Source of the DNA: Oleispira sp036960605
GTDB lineage: Bacteria; Pseudomonadota; Gammaproteobacteria; Pseudomonadales; Oceanobacteraceae
Reading direction: 5' to 3'
DNA: 64,000 bases
NCBI GenBank assembly: GCA_036960605.1
Contig: JBALXI010000002.1
Location: 1-64,000, forward strand
Each line of letters begins with the position of its first letter. Position 1 is the first letter of the stretch. The position numbers were made by a program, and so were the translations under genes. This document shows positions 54,944 through 63,473 of the stretch, piece by piece. The notes under the pieces are model-generated. The model did no database searches, was not told where the DNA came from, and saw only the letters and a list, made by a program, of their open reading frames with translations.

Positions 54944-55038
54944 AGTAAGTAGTCTATTTAAATGGGGGACTTCCCCCATTGTTCCATCTCCGCAACAAAC
55001 CTTTTTACATCAAATTACGCTTTAACACTTTCATTCCA

Positions 55039-55051
55039 AGACGATCGGTCA
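55039..55051. promoter_or_regulatory. TetR operator before the tetR gene
   Basis: AGACGATCGGTC followed by A at 55039-55051 repeats the sequence found at 55738. It lies 13 bp before the TetR ATG at 55064, fitting autorepression. Confidence 0.6.
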
Positions 55052-55063
55052 TAAAGTAAAGAC

Positions 55064-55666
55064 ATGAACAGACCAAGACGCAGTGAACAAACCAGAGAAG
55101 CCTTAATCGAAGCCGGAATCGAGCACTTGTCAGTGCACGGTTACCACGGCACTGGGATTAAGCAAATATTGGATGAGGTGAATGTCCCTAAAGGCTCCTT
55201 CTACAATTTCTTTGCCAGTAAAGAGGCGTTTGTTGCTGAATTGATTGGTCACTATAGCCAAGATTTATTGAATCAGCTTGCTGTCTTTATGACGGGGGCG
55301 GGGAAAGATTTATCGCCTATTGAGCAGCTTAGAGCAATCTATCTTTATAGTTTGGAGCGCTATGCCAGTCACGGTTTTAAGAAGTCGTGCTTAGTGGGTT
55401 CTATGGCCAGCGAGATTTCTTCTGAAAGTGAAATGTGCCGCCTTGAATTAGAACGTTCCATGAAGAAATGGCTGAGTTTTTTCAGTGGTATTTTTGAGCA
55501 AGGCCAAAAGCAAGGACTTGTTCGCGACGATATGAGTTCGAGTGATATCGCGGGGCTTTATTGGGCAGCTTGGGAAGGCGCACTGATTAAGATGAAGATG
55601 TCGGCAGATACTCAGCCGGTAAAAAGAATTATGGAGCTGATGATTGGTACGCTACTTAAAAAATAG
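55064..55666 (+). CDS. TetR-family regulator (NemR/AcuR-like)
   Basis: A 200-residue TetR repressor. The DNA-binding domain (residues ~8-55) has IEHLSVHGYHGTGIKQILDEVNVPKGSFYNFFASKEAFVAELI, with PKGSFYNFF typical of the NemR/AcuR subgroup. The C-terminal ligand domain contains several cysteines (CLVGSMASEIS, SEMCRLELERS), which in NemR-type regulators sense electrophiles or hypochlorite. It is followed by a terminator and the OYE gene. Both genes carry the same operator sequence, so it almost certainly represses both. Confidence 0.88.
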   Translation: MNRPRRSEQTREALIEAGIEHLSVHGYHGTGIKQILDEVNVPKGSFYNFFASKEAFVAELIGHYSQDLLNQLAVFMTGAGKDLSPIEQLRAIYLYSLERYASHGFKKSCLVGSMASEISSESEMCRLELERSMKKWLSFFSGIFEQGQKQGLVRDDMSSSDIAGLYWAAWEGALIKMKMSADTQPVKRIMELMIGTLLKK

Positions 55667-55700
55667 CGTACATCATTGCTTAATAGTATTAAAAATCTAG

Positions 55701-55727
55701 AAGCACAATGACTGTGCTTTTTTTAAA
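55701..55727 (+). terminator. Intrinsic terminator after tetR
   Basis: AGCACA and TGTGCT flank ATGAC, with a seven-T run directly after the stem (55718-55724). Confidence 0.8.
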
Positions 55728-55737
55728 AGTAATTATA

Positions 55738-55750
55738 AGACGATCGGTCT
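55738..55750. promoter_or_regulatory. TetR operator before the Old Yellow Enzyme gene
   Basis: AGACGATCGGTCT (55738-55750), an imperfect dyad with AGAC/GTCT arms, is nearly identical to 55039-55051. It is ~45 bp before the OYE start, in promoter position. Confidence 0.65.
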
Positions 55751-55794
55751 AAAAGGCTGTGTCTTAACTCTACAAATACAATGAGGATATGAAA

Positions 55795-57027
55795 ATGACG
55801 ACATCAGCCCAGTTAGGCTCTAGCTTTGCTTTAAAGAAAGGCAAGGTCATAAAAAATCGTTTATTTAAGTCAGCGATGAGCGAGCAGCTAGGAACACGTG
55901 ACCATAACCCTAAGCCAGGCTTGGCTAAACTTTATGGCCGCTGGGCAGAAGGCGGTATTGGTTTGTCGATGACGGGCAATATCATGATCGATCGCACGGC
56001 CTTGGGTGAACCTAAGAACGTTGTTTTAGATGAACAAAGTGATTTAACAGAATTTAAAAAATGGGCAGAAGCTGGTAAGAAAAACGGCTCGCACATTTGG
56101 ACCCAACTTAATCACCCAGGTAAGCAGATTCCTAACTTTATTGTTAAAGAACCTGTCGCGCCGTCAGCGATTTCTTTAAGCCGTGGCCTTGAGAAAGGAT
56201 TTAATAAACCTCGTGCTTTAAAAGAAGAAGAAATCTTAGTTATCATCAAGAAGTTTGCCACCAGTGCTAAGTTAGCAAAAGAAGCGGGATTTACCGGCGT
56301 TCAGATTCACGGTGCTCACGGTTATTTAGTAAGCCAATTTTTATCACCGCGTCATAATCAACGTGATGATCAATGGGGAGGTTCTTTAGAAAACCGTATG
56401 CGTTTTGTCTTGTCGGTTTATAACGCAATTCGCGAGCAAGTGGGTAGTGATTTCCCGATTGGTATTAAGCTGAATTCTGCTGACTTTATGAAAGGCGGTT
56501 TTAGCGAAGAAGATTCTATGCAGGTTGTAAAAACATTGGCAGACGCGGGTATTGATTTGATCGAAATCTCTGGCGGTACTTATGAAAGTCCTTCTATGAT
56601 GGGCGCTGACGTTAAAGAATCAACGCTGCAACGTGAAGCTTACTTCCTAGATTATGCTGAAAAAGTACGTACTCAAGTTGATACGCCATTAGTGGTTACC
56701 GGTGGTTTCCGTTCGTCTAAAGCGATGCAAGCCGCGTTAGATACTGGAGCAACTGACTTTATTGGTGTAGCGCGTACAACTGTCGTTGATCCTGATTTTC
56801 CTAATAAGTTAATCGCCGATGAAAACCATCAGCAGCAGTTGAAAAAACTGACTACCGGTAAACCAGCAATTGATAAAATGGCAATGTTGGATATTACTTG
56901 GTACGAAGCTCAACTTGCGCGTATGGCGAAAGGCAAGCAGCCTAAAGAAAATTTAAGTGAGTGGGGCGTATTCTTTGGTACGCTATTAAATGCAGGGGTT
57001 TATGCGTTTAGAAGTCGTCGTGCTTAA
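55795..57027 (+). CDS. Old Yellow Enzyme-family NADH:flavin oxidoreductase
   Basis: A 410-residue FMN ene-reductase. KNRLFKSAMSEQLG (FMN-binding start), WTQLNHPGKQ (active-site loop), FTGVQIHGAHGYLVSQFLSPRHNQRDDQWGGSLENRMRFVL (FMN and the active-site HxxH pair, IHGAH) and the FMN-phosphate end VVTGGFRSSKAM…FIGVARTTVVDPDFPNKL are all present. It reduces activated alkenes, quinones or nitro compounds. GAGGA at 55783-55787 favours ATG 55795 over ATG 55789. Control by the adjacent TetR through the 55738 site parallels nemRA. Confidence 0.93.
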   Translation: MTTSAQLGSSFALKKGKVIKNRLFKSAMSEQLGTRDHNPKPGLAKLYGRWAEGGIGLSMTGNIMIDRTALGEPKNVVLDEQSDLTEFKKWAEAGKKNGSHIWTQLNHPGKQIPNFIVKEPVAPSAISLSRGLEKGFNKPRALKEEEILVIIKKFATSAKLAKEAGFTGVQIHGAHGYLVSQFLSPRHNQRDDQWGGSLENRMRFVLSVYNAIREQVGSDFPIGIKLNSADFMKGGFSEEDSMQVVKTLADAGIDLIEISGGTYESPSMMGADVKESTLQREAYFLDYAEKVRTQVDTPLVVTGGFRSSKAMQAALDTGATDFIGVARTTVVDPDFPNKLIADENHQQQLKKLTTGKPAIDKMAMLDITWYEAQLARMAKGKQPKENLSEWGVFFGTLLNAGVYAFRSRRA

Positions 57028-57046
57028 GTAACCGAGCTCGAATACG

Positions 57047-57095
57047 AATTCAATGGCTAGGGTGTAATAAGGCCTAGTCGTTGAATTTTCTATTT
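57047..57095. terminator. Bidirectional terminator between OYE and yjjU-like genes
   Basis: AATTCAATGGCTAGG (57047-57061) pairs with CCTAGTCGTTGAATT (57073-57087) with two wobble pairs. T-rich flanks lie on both strands, suiting the convergent genes. Confidence 0.75.
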
Positions 57096-57135
57096 TAAAA
57101 ATATTCTATCTTTCACTTCCCTAGGTCCTTATAAA

Positions 57136-58062
57136 CTATAGCTGCGATGAATAGTCCGCTTGGTAGTTTTTTAAAAAATCTAAACCCGCTTTAAACCCTA
57201 ACTCATAATCATCGTTTAGTGATTCATCACTACTGCCGACTAAGCCACTGGCTAATACCTGCGCGGGATAAATTTGTATTATCTCAACATCCTTGGGTGG
57301 CTGCTCAATAAAATTCAACGTCGCTTGATAGGCATTCTCATGATGAGTTATTAAATCCAATACTTTAGGGCAGCGGTTAGCACTGCATAGCATTGACTTT
57401 AACTTGTGCGCCCAAGGGGATTGCACATCGGCATCTTTGGGGATTGTACGTATAACGACAATGCGTTTAGCACCACGCTGATACGCTTCTTCTACAGGAA
57501 TGGGCGCTGATAAACCGCCATCAACATAATAATGATCATTAATTTTCACCCCTTTTTTATATAAAATGGGTAAGGCGCTGGAAGCCTTTAATACGGTAAG
57601 CCAATTGTCTTTTGTCGGTTCAAAAAAGGTGGCTTTACGATCGTCTGCTTTCGTCGCTGAAAATAGTAACTGTCGGCGCGTAAGGCGTTCTTCTCCGCAG
57701 CTTATATTCAGTTTATTTTCAGCTTGATCGACTTGATTAAAATACCAGTCTAGATCGACTGCATGTTTACCAATGAGTGTACGCGAGAGTTTGAAAAACT
57801 TTGGGTCGTTTGAGAAGGATGTAATTGAATGACGTCCAAATCCTTTTTGGCAGGTCATGTAGCTGGATAAGTTCTGCGCGCCTGCAGAAGTTCCTATGAG
57901 CAAATCAAACGGATTGAAGCCCGAATGTAACCAACTGTCTAATACCCCAGCGGTGAATATACCCCGCTGGCCACCACCTTCCGCGACTAGCGCCGTATTC
58001 TGCATCGGCTCTGTCGGCAAGCACTGACTTGATAGTTTAAGCTTGGCTGCTGAATAAGGCAT
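57136..58062 (-). CDS. yjjU: YjjU-type patatin-like phospholipase
   Basis: A 308-residue patatin-fold hydrolase: oxyanion loop ALVAEGGGQRGIFTAGVLDSW (~24-44), nucleophile elbow LIGTSAGAQNLSS (Ser in GTSAG, ~58), catalytic Asp in YYVDGGLSAPIP, and IDLDW-like AVDLDWYFN. Residues GGGQRGIFTAGVLD…NPFDL…GTSAGAQNLS match E. coli YjjU closely. It probably cleaves acyl esters of lipids, and its true substrate is not settled. The coding strand carries CCTCCT just before ATG 58062 and no Shine-Dalgarno. ATG 58005 is a shorter possible start. Confidence 0.9.
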   Translation of the reverse strand: MPYSAAKLKLSSQCLPTEPMQNTALVAEGGGQRGIFTAGVLDSWLHSGFNPFDLLIGTSAGAQNLSSYMTCQKGFGRHSITSFSNDPKFFKLSRTLIGKHAVDLDWYFNQVDQAENKLNISCGEERLTRRQLLFSATKADDRKATFFEPTKDNWLTVLKASSALPILYKKGVKINDHYYVDGGLSAPIPVEEAYQRGAKRIVVIRTIPKDADVQSPWAHKLKSMLCSANRCPKVLDLITHHENAYQATLNFIEQPPKDVEIIQIYPAQVLASGLVGSSDESLNDDYELGFKAGLDFLKNYQADYSSQL

Positions 58063-58220
58063 AGGAGGTTCACGCGGGTTAAGTGATTGAGTCGTTACCT
58101 TATCCTTGTGGGCTTAATACTTAAAATTGATCTTTGTTCTTGGGTTGATAGTTATTTTCTATTGATATCTGAGCCTGTATTTGCAATGCTGAGACTCAGC
58201 TAATTTAATGGCAATACTTC

Positions 58221-58856
58221 ATGTCGAGTAAAAAAATTGCTTTCTCTATCGTGCTATTTCTTAGTAGTTTAATGGCTTTAGGCGGTGCTCTTAATGTAGG
58301 GGTGAGCGGCCAGTTTTTGACTATGTGGTTTTTATTTCCTTTCTTCTATAGTTTAAGACAATTAGGGAAAAGTATTGGGATAAAAATCTTCATCATAGTA
58401 GGGTCATTGTATGTATTGTTTCTATGGAATCATGAAACCAATAGGATCATCTTTCCATTGATCGGAAGTGAGATCACACTTAATGATCAGTGGGGGTATG
58501 TCAAATACGGTGATAGTGATGTGGAATCGTTATCTGAGCCGAATGACGAAAACCGAAAAGTTGGGAAATACATAAAGTCAGCAGGCAGTTTCAAAAAATC
58601 TAAGGTTTTAGAGATGGTAGCGGTATTGGTTTCTCATCCTAGTTTGGTTATTACTTATTCACCAATATTCAGAGATCAGCAGGGGAATGAGTATAAGATT
58701 TTTGCACAGAGTCTTGAGGATGAAATAGCAAAGGGGACCGTGATTAGTCAAGAACTAGAGGGTTTGGCATATTATGAATATCAATCGAAATTTAGCCGCT
58801 GGCTTAGTATTGTAGCTTTATGGCCAGTGTTACCTTTTATCGCTATAGCTAAATAG
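58221..58856 (+). CDS. Hypothetical membrane protein
   Basis: A 211-residue protein with three N-terminal hydrophobic segments (~5-25 FSIVLFLSSLMALGGALNVGV, ~32-46, ~54-68 IFIIVGSLYVLFLW), a soluble domain (~70-185) and a C-terminal hydrophobic end (WLSIVALWPVLPFIAIA). No motif is recognised and no neighbours suggest a role. The gap 58857-59052 before katA holds only a weak OxyR-like element (CTAT-N7-ATAC at 58920-58934). Confidence 0.7.
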   Translation: MSSKKIAFSIVLFLSSLMALGGALNVGVSGQFLTMWFLFPFFYSLRQLGKSIGIKIFIIVGSLYVLFLWNHETNRIIFPLIGSEITLNDQWGYVKYGDSDVESLSEPNDENRKVGKYIKSAGSFKKSKVLEMVAVLVSHPSLVITYSPIFRDQQGNEYKIFAQSLEDEIAKGTVISQELEGLAYYEYQSKFSRWLSIVALWPVLPFIAIAK

Positions 58857-59052
58857 AGCTTTACTGAGTTCACGTCTTGAGAATAAGTTATTAGAATTTG
58901 GCAAGGTCATTAGTAAATACTATCAGTCTGATACTTATAATTAGTTTTAACTAAAGTCATGTGGCCGCTATGCTTTTATCAATGCATTCAGTTGATTGTT
59001 TTTCGAACACAACTTAACTGAATAAACACGGGTAAAAGAAAGGGGAATGACT

Positions 59053-60507
59053 ATGACAAAAAAGACAACATTAACCACCTCCAGTGGCGCACCAGTTGCC
59101 GATGATAACAACAGTATCTCGGTAGGGAAGCGGGGGCCTCTTACTTACGACAACCATTACCTCTTTGAGAAGTTAGCGCACTTCAACCGTGAGCGCCTTC
59201 CTGAGCGTGTTGTTCATGCCCGTGGAACCGGAGCTTATGGTACTTTTACTCTAAAGAAGGATATGAGTGAGTACAGTATCGCTTCTTTCTTGCAAACACC
59301 GGGTGAGAAGACTGAGCTCTTCTTACGTTTTTCAACAGTCGGTGGTGGCCAAGATTCCAGTGATTATGCGCGCGATCCTAGAGGCTTTGCAGTTAAGTTT
59401 TATACCGAGCAAGGCAACTTCGATTTGGTGGGCAATAATACGCCGGTATTCTTTTTGAATGACCCGATTAAATTCCCTGATTTTATCCACTCGCAAAAGA
59501 AGGATGCTAGAACCAATCTTCCTAACCCTGCGAATGCCTTTGAGTTTTGGGCGAATCATCCTCAGTCGCTGCACCAGATGACAATCTTGATGTCGGATCG
59601 GGGTATTCCGCTTTCGCTTAGGCACATGCACGGTTTCGGTTCGCATACCTTGAGCTTTTGGAATAAAGCCGGTGAACGCTTTTGGGTGAAGTGGCATTTT
59701 AAAACCGATCAAGGCATTAAAACTTTGACGGGGGAAGAAGCGGATAAGATGAGTCCGTTTGGCGCGCAACAAGATTTAGTAGATTCGATTGATAACGGCG
59801 ACTATCCAACTTGGACGGTTAAGGTTCAGATCATGACGGAAGCGGAAGCTCAGAGTTATAAAATCAATCCGTTTGATCTAACCAAAATATGGCCTCATAA
59901 AGATTACCCGTTGATTGAAGTGGGCAGCCTAGAGCTGAATCGTAATGTGGATAACTATTTTGCCGAGACTGAACAGGCCGCTTTTGCGCCGAGTAATTTG
60001 GTGCCAGGCATCGGTGCTTCGCCGGATAAAATGTTACAAGCCCGCTTGTTAGCGTATCAAGATGCTCATCGTTATCGCGTGGGCACCAACGTGAATAATA
60101 TTCCGGTGAATGCGCCCAAATGCCCGATGAATAATTATCAGCGTGATGGTGCTTTTGCGGGATCTTTTTCTATTAATGGGGAATGTCCGATTAATGGCGG
60201 TGCTAATTATTATCCGAATGATCAAGCCGCTGCAGGCGCCCCCGTGCCAGATGATCAAGCAATGGCTCCTGCGATGCCTGTATTGGAAGATGCTTGGATT
60301 GGACATCATGATCAATCCGATGAGGATTATTACAGCCAAGCGGGGGACTTGTTCCGTTTAATGTCGGAAAACCAGAAGCAGCAGCTAATTGGTAATATTG
60401 CTGGTGGCTTGTCGCAAGCGAATGAATCTATTCAAGCGCGCATGATTGAGCAGTTCACTAAAGCCGATTCTGATTATGGTCAGCGTATTAAAGCCGCTTT
60501 AAAGTAA
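59053..60507 (+). CDS. katA: Catalase (small-subunit, clade 3, heme)
   Basis: A 484-residue monofunctional catalase: TSSGAPVADDNNSISVGKRGPLTYDN, distal His in ERVVHARGTGAYG, distal Asn in DLVGNNTPVFFLNDPIKFPDFIHSQKKD, and proximal Tyr in RLLAYQDAHRYRVGTN. The length fits the small clade-3 enzymes. It dismutates hydrogen peroxide. AGGGGA six bases ahead favours ATG 59053 over ATG 59047. It has no N-terminal export signal, so it is probably cytoplasmic. It complements the ahpCF system ~6 kb away, although it may be regulated separately. Confidence 0.95.
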   Translation: MTKKTTLTTSSGAPVADDNNSISVGKRGPLTYDNHYLFEKLAHFNRERLPERVVHARGTGAYGTFTLKKDMSEYSIASFLQTPGEKTELFLRFSTVGGGQDSSDYARDPRGFAVKFYTEQGNFDLVGNNTPVFFLNDPIKFPDFIHSQKKDARTNLPNPANAFEFWANHPQSLHQMTILMSDRGIPLSLRHMHGFGSHTLSFWNKAGERFWVKWHFKTDQGIKTLTGEEADKMSPFGAQQDLVDSIDNGDYPTWTVKVQIMTEAEAQSYKINPFDLTKIWPHKDYPLIEVGSLELNRNVDNYFAETEQAAFAPSNLVPGIGASPDKMLQARLLAYQDAHRYRVGTNVNNIPVNAPKCPMNNYQRDGAFAGSFSINGECPINGGANYYPNDQAAAGAPVPDDQAMAPAMPVLEDAWIGHHDQSDEDYYSQAGDLFRLMSENQKQQLIGNIAGGLSQANESIQARMIEQFTKADSDYGQRIKAALK

Positions 60508-60520
60508 ACGGTGTTCTAAT

Positions 60521-60546
60521 CGATGGTAGCCATTTTACTGCCATCG
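60521..60546 (+). terminator. Hairpin after katA
   Basis: CGATGGTAG (60521-60529) pairs with CTGCCATCG (60538-60546) with one wobble pair. No strong T-run follows, so termination is only possible. The ~265-bp gap to the next gene shows nothing else clear. Confidence 0.45.
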
Positions 60547-60772
60547 GTTAACGTTTATAGCAGTTAACGTAGATTCTCTACGTTGTCGATACCCAATAAA
60601 TTCGCCGAAATTGTTGGGCCGTAAAGTAATATCAAATTGACAAGGGCGGTTACTAAACATACTGTTACGTAAATTATTAACAGTGTTTTTTGATCGTTTA
60701 TTCAGATCAAAATTAAGTACTCTTGTCTGTTATTCCATATTACCTAGCGCCATCGATATCTGAGAATTAAAT

Positions 60773-63322
60773 ATGAAAAGGTTTGTTTTTTCTGTTTTTT
60801 CTGTCCTTCTTTTTTCTACCGGATCACCACTAACAATAGCCTCTGAGTTGATGCCATTACAACACAGAGCAGATCTTTGGCAGCAGGTTCAGCAAGATAT
60901 TAATCATAAAGTAAGATCTTCTCTCGTTGACGGAGATACTCAGGCGAAAGGTTCTGAGCTGCAATTTACTTTAGTGAAAGCAACATCAGGCAAGATTAGC
61001 TTTGAACACTACGATACCTTGTATCAAGGTTATTCAGTGCTCAATGGGCGATTGATACTGGCAAAAAATGCTCAAGGCCAATTGCAGCAAATGTTGGGTG
61101 CTTTGGCGGCGGGTATCTCGACCGATTTGCCCAATGCAGCAGCAGAATTTACCCAGAATGAGCTGGCGGTGAAGCGCTGGCTGCACAGCGAATATCAAGT
61201 TAATCATCTCATTAACGATCTCGAATTGTACCCCGCTATATTCATTGATGAGGGGTTAGCAAAAGTGGTCTATCGCATCCGTTATCTTCTAAGCAACAAA
61301 CAGGGTATTAGTATTGAACGCCCGCATATGATTGTCGATGCGCGCACGCTGCAAGTTATTAAACAGTGGGATGGGCTGGATAAAATACAGGAACCGGCAT
61401 CGTCCGTCGCAATCGCAGGGACACTCGTGATGGCAGGGGGCGCTGGCGGTAATGAAGCGCTGGGATTAAATTGCTATACCCCCGCTCCTAATTCAATGGC
61501 GCAATGTTTGGCTTATGAAGGATTAGATAATCCGATCGTGAGTGAGGTGACTTTTCAGAATATAAAACCCCAGAATATCTTCAGTGCCTTTTCAGGTTAC
61601 CCCTTTATTGTCACTCAAAATGGTAGCGATTGCTGGTTAAAGAATGACTATGTCACCACGATTAAAGCGCTGAAAGATACGCCCAGTGATAGCGCCTTTC
61701 ATTATGTCTGTGATGGCGATACTGAACATTTTAATAAATTAAGTATGGATGAATACGATGAGGTATTTCTCTCTTTCTTTCCTATTAACGATGCCCATTT
61801 CTATGGCGGTATTGTTATGCAAATGTATGATCAATATTTACGCGAAATTTTTCCCAACCAAATAGAGGATTGCCCTGTTGGCCAAGGAAATTCTGATTAT
61901 TGTTTAAAACCTATCTCACAGCGCGCTAATGCCAAGGGCTCTACCGGGGCCGATATGGCGAATGCAAACTGGGATGGTCAGTATGTGAATTATGGTAATG
62001 GCGACCCTTGGGTTATGTACAGCCAAACCACCATCGATATCGTTGCCCATGAAATCACTCATGCCATTACAGAGTGGAATAGCGACCCTGTTAGAGGTGG
62101 GCAGTCTAGCGCCTTAGATGAATCATTTTCTGATATTGCTGCGATCGCCGTGAATGATTTTTTCGAGGATAATGTCTCAGGTAGTTATGCCAACTCTTTA
62201 GCCTATAAGAATAAAAGAGAGTATCGATGGCGCTACGGTTGGGATGTATTCGCTGGTGGCTGGGGCGGGCGTGATTTTCAGTGGCCTTCATCCTATGGGA
62301 ATAGTATTGGTGATGCTCGAGATTTTAAGCAAGGTATGAGAGGGCACGATGCGGGTGGTGTAATGAATAAACTCTTTTACGAGTTGGTAACTCGACAGGG
62401 CTGGAGCATTGAAGAAACATTTAAGTTAATGCTAGAGGCCAACGTCAGCTGCTGGTCTCCGCAAGTTGTATTTGAAGATGCTGGCACGTGTTTGTTATTA
62501 CTCGCCAACGATGTTGATAAGTTTCGCCAGCTCGACCAGACATTGCATTCAGTCGGAATCTTTTCTCCACAAAGCGACATTACTCCGCTGTCTTTTGAAA
62601 TTACCCAGCAGGATAATGAGTTCGGCTATAAAATTATTTTGCCAGCAAGTATTGAGACTGAAGCCATCAATACTATCGAAGTCGTCTGGGGAGATGATAC
62701 TCCGATTAAATCTTGGCATAAGGACTCGGCGATCGCGATTGAGCAGTATTTGGCAGCCGTGCATGGCTATACCGATGCAGGAACGATGTTGGTTGCTATC
62801 AAGGTGACTTTAGATGACGGTAGCAATTTGCAAGGATTCAAAAATATACACATGGACAGTAGTATTGTTCCAGAAAAAGATTTAGTGCCAAATGCTTTCG
62901 AGTTTGTAGCGACCATTGATGTGCCTTTAGCTGAAATGATTATTAGCTCAAGTATCAAGGTAGCGGGTATTAATGCAGCGACCAAGATAGTGGTTGTTAA
63001 TGGGGAGTACTCGATTGATGGCGGCAACTTTACTGCGCAGGAAGGCCTGATCACGAATGGTCAGCAGGTCGTTGTGAAATTGTTATCTTCTGCCGTTCAT
63101 AGTGATAGGGCAGAAGCTGTACTGACGATTTCAGATGTGTCAGCTGCATTCGCAGTCACTACGATAGTCGAGAGTATTGAACCCGATAATACGAATGCTG
63201 GAGAGCAGAGTTCGGGTAGTGGTGGTGGAATGATTGGCTTTGAACTATTTCTTTTTTTAACTTTACTAGGAGTTAGGAATTGTTTTTTTAGACGGTTTTT
63301 ATATGTAGGAGTGCGTAGCTAA
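60773..63322 (+). CDS. M4 (thermolysin-like) secreted metalloprotease with GlyGly-CTERM tail
   Basis: An 849-residue secreted protease. There is a signal peptide (KRFVFSVFSVLLFSTGSPLTIAS), an inhibitory propeptide of FTP/PepSY type (~40-205), and an M4 catalytic domain. The domain has zinc motif HEITH (~426), third ligand in ALDESFSDIAA, and the transition-state His within GHDAGGVMNKLFYEL. A ~200-residue beta-sandwich extension follows, ending in Ser/Gly-rich GSGGGMIGF, a hydrophobic helix and Arg-rich end, the GlyGly-CTERM (rhombosortase) pattern. Substrates are exogenous proteins. The sorting protease is not in this window. Confidence 0.92.
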   Translation: MKRFVFSVFSVLLFSTGSPLTIASELMPLQHRADLWQQVQQDINHKVRSSLVDGDTQAKGSELQFTLVKATSGKISFEHYDTLYQGYSVLNGRLILAKNAQGQLQQMLGALAAGISTDLPNAAAEFTQNELAVKRWLHSEYQVNHLINDLELYPAIFIDEGLAKVVYRIRYLLSNKQGISIERPHMIVDARTLQVIKQWDGLDKIQEPASSVAIAGTLVMAGGAGGNEALGLNCYTPAPNSMAQCLAYEGLDNPIVSEVTFQNIKPQNIFSAFSGYPFIVTQNGSDCWLKNDYVTTIKALKDTPSDSAFHYVCDGDTEHFNKLSMDEYDEVFLSFFPINDAHFYGGIVMQMYDQYLREIFPNQIEDCPVGQGNSDYCLKPISQRANAKGSTGADMANANWDGQYVNYGNGDPWVMYSQTTIDIVAHEITHAITEWNSDPVRGGQSSALDESFSDIAAIAVNDFFEDNVSGSYANSLAYKNKREYRWRYGWDVFAGGWGGRDFQWPSSYGNSIGDARDFKQGMRGHDAGGVMNKLFYELVTRQGWSIEETFKLMLEANVSCWSPQVVFEDAGTCLLLLANDVDKFRQLDQTLHSVGIFSPQSDITPLSFEITQQDNEFGYKIILPASIETEAINTIEVVWGDDTPIKSWHKDSAIAIEQYLAAVHGYTDAGTMLVAIKVTLDDGSNLQGFKNIHMDSSIVPEKDLVPNAFEFVATIDVPLAEMIISSSIKVAGINAATKIVVVNGEYSIDGGNFTAQEGLITNGQQVVVKLLSSAVHSDRAEAVLTISDVSAAFAVTTIVESIEPDNTNAGEQSSGSGGGMIGFELFLFLTLLGVRNCFFRRFLYVGVRS

Positions 63323-63473
63323 ATGGCAAGCCTAGAAATTATTCTTATGAGCCGCTATGTGCTTTTTCGATACCAGACCTTTCTTTTATAAAAGATCATG
63401 CAGAGTATAATGCGAATTGATGCAGTGCTGGTTAATCAATAAGGATAAAGTTAATAGTAATATTAAATGTTAA

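Noticed and set aside
58920..58934. Partial OxyR-like element upstream of the catalase gene
   Set aside because: Only the inner half-elements fit (CTAT-N7-ATAC) and the outer ones do not, so it is too weak to call as a site.
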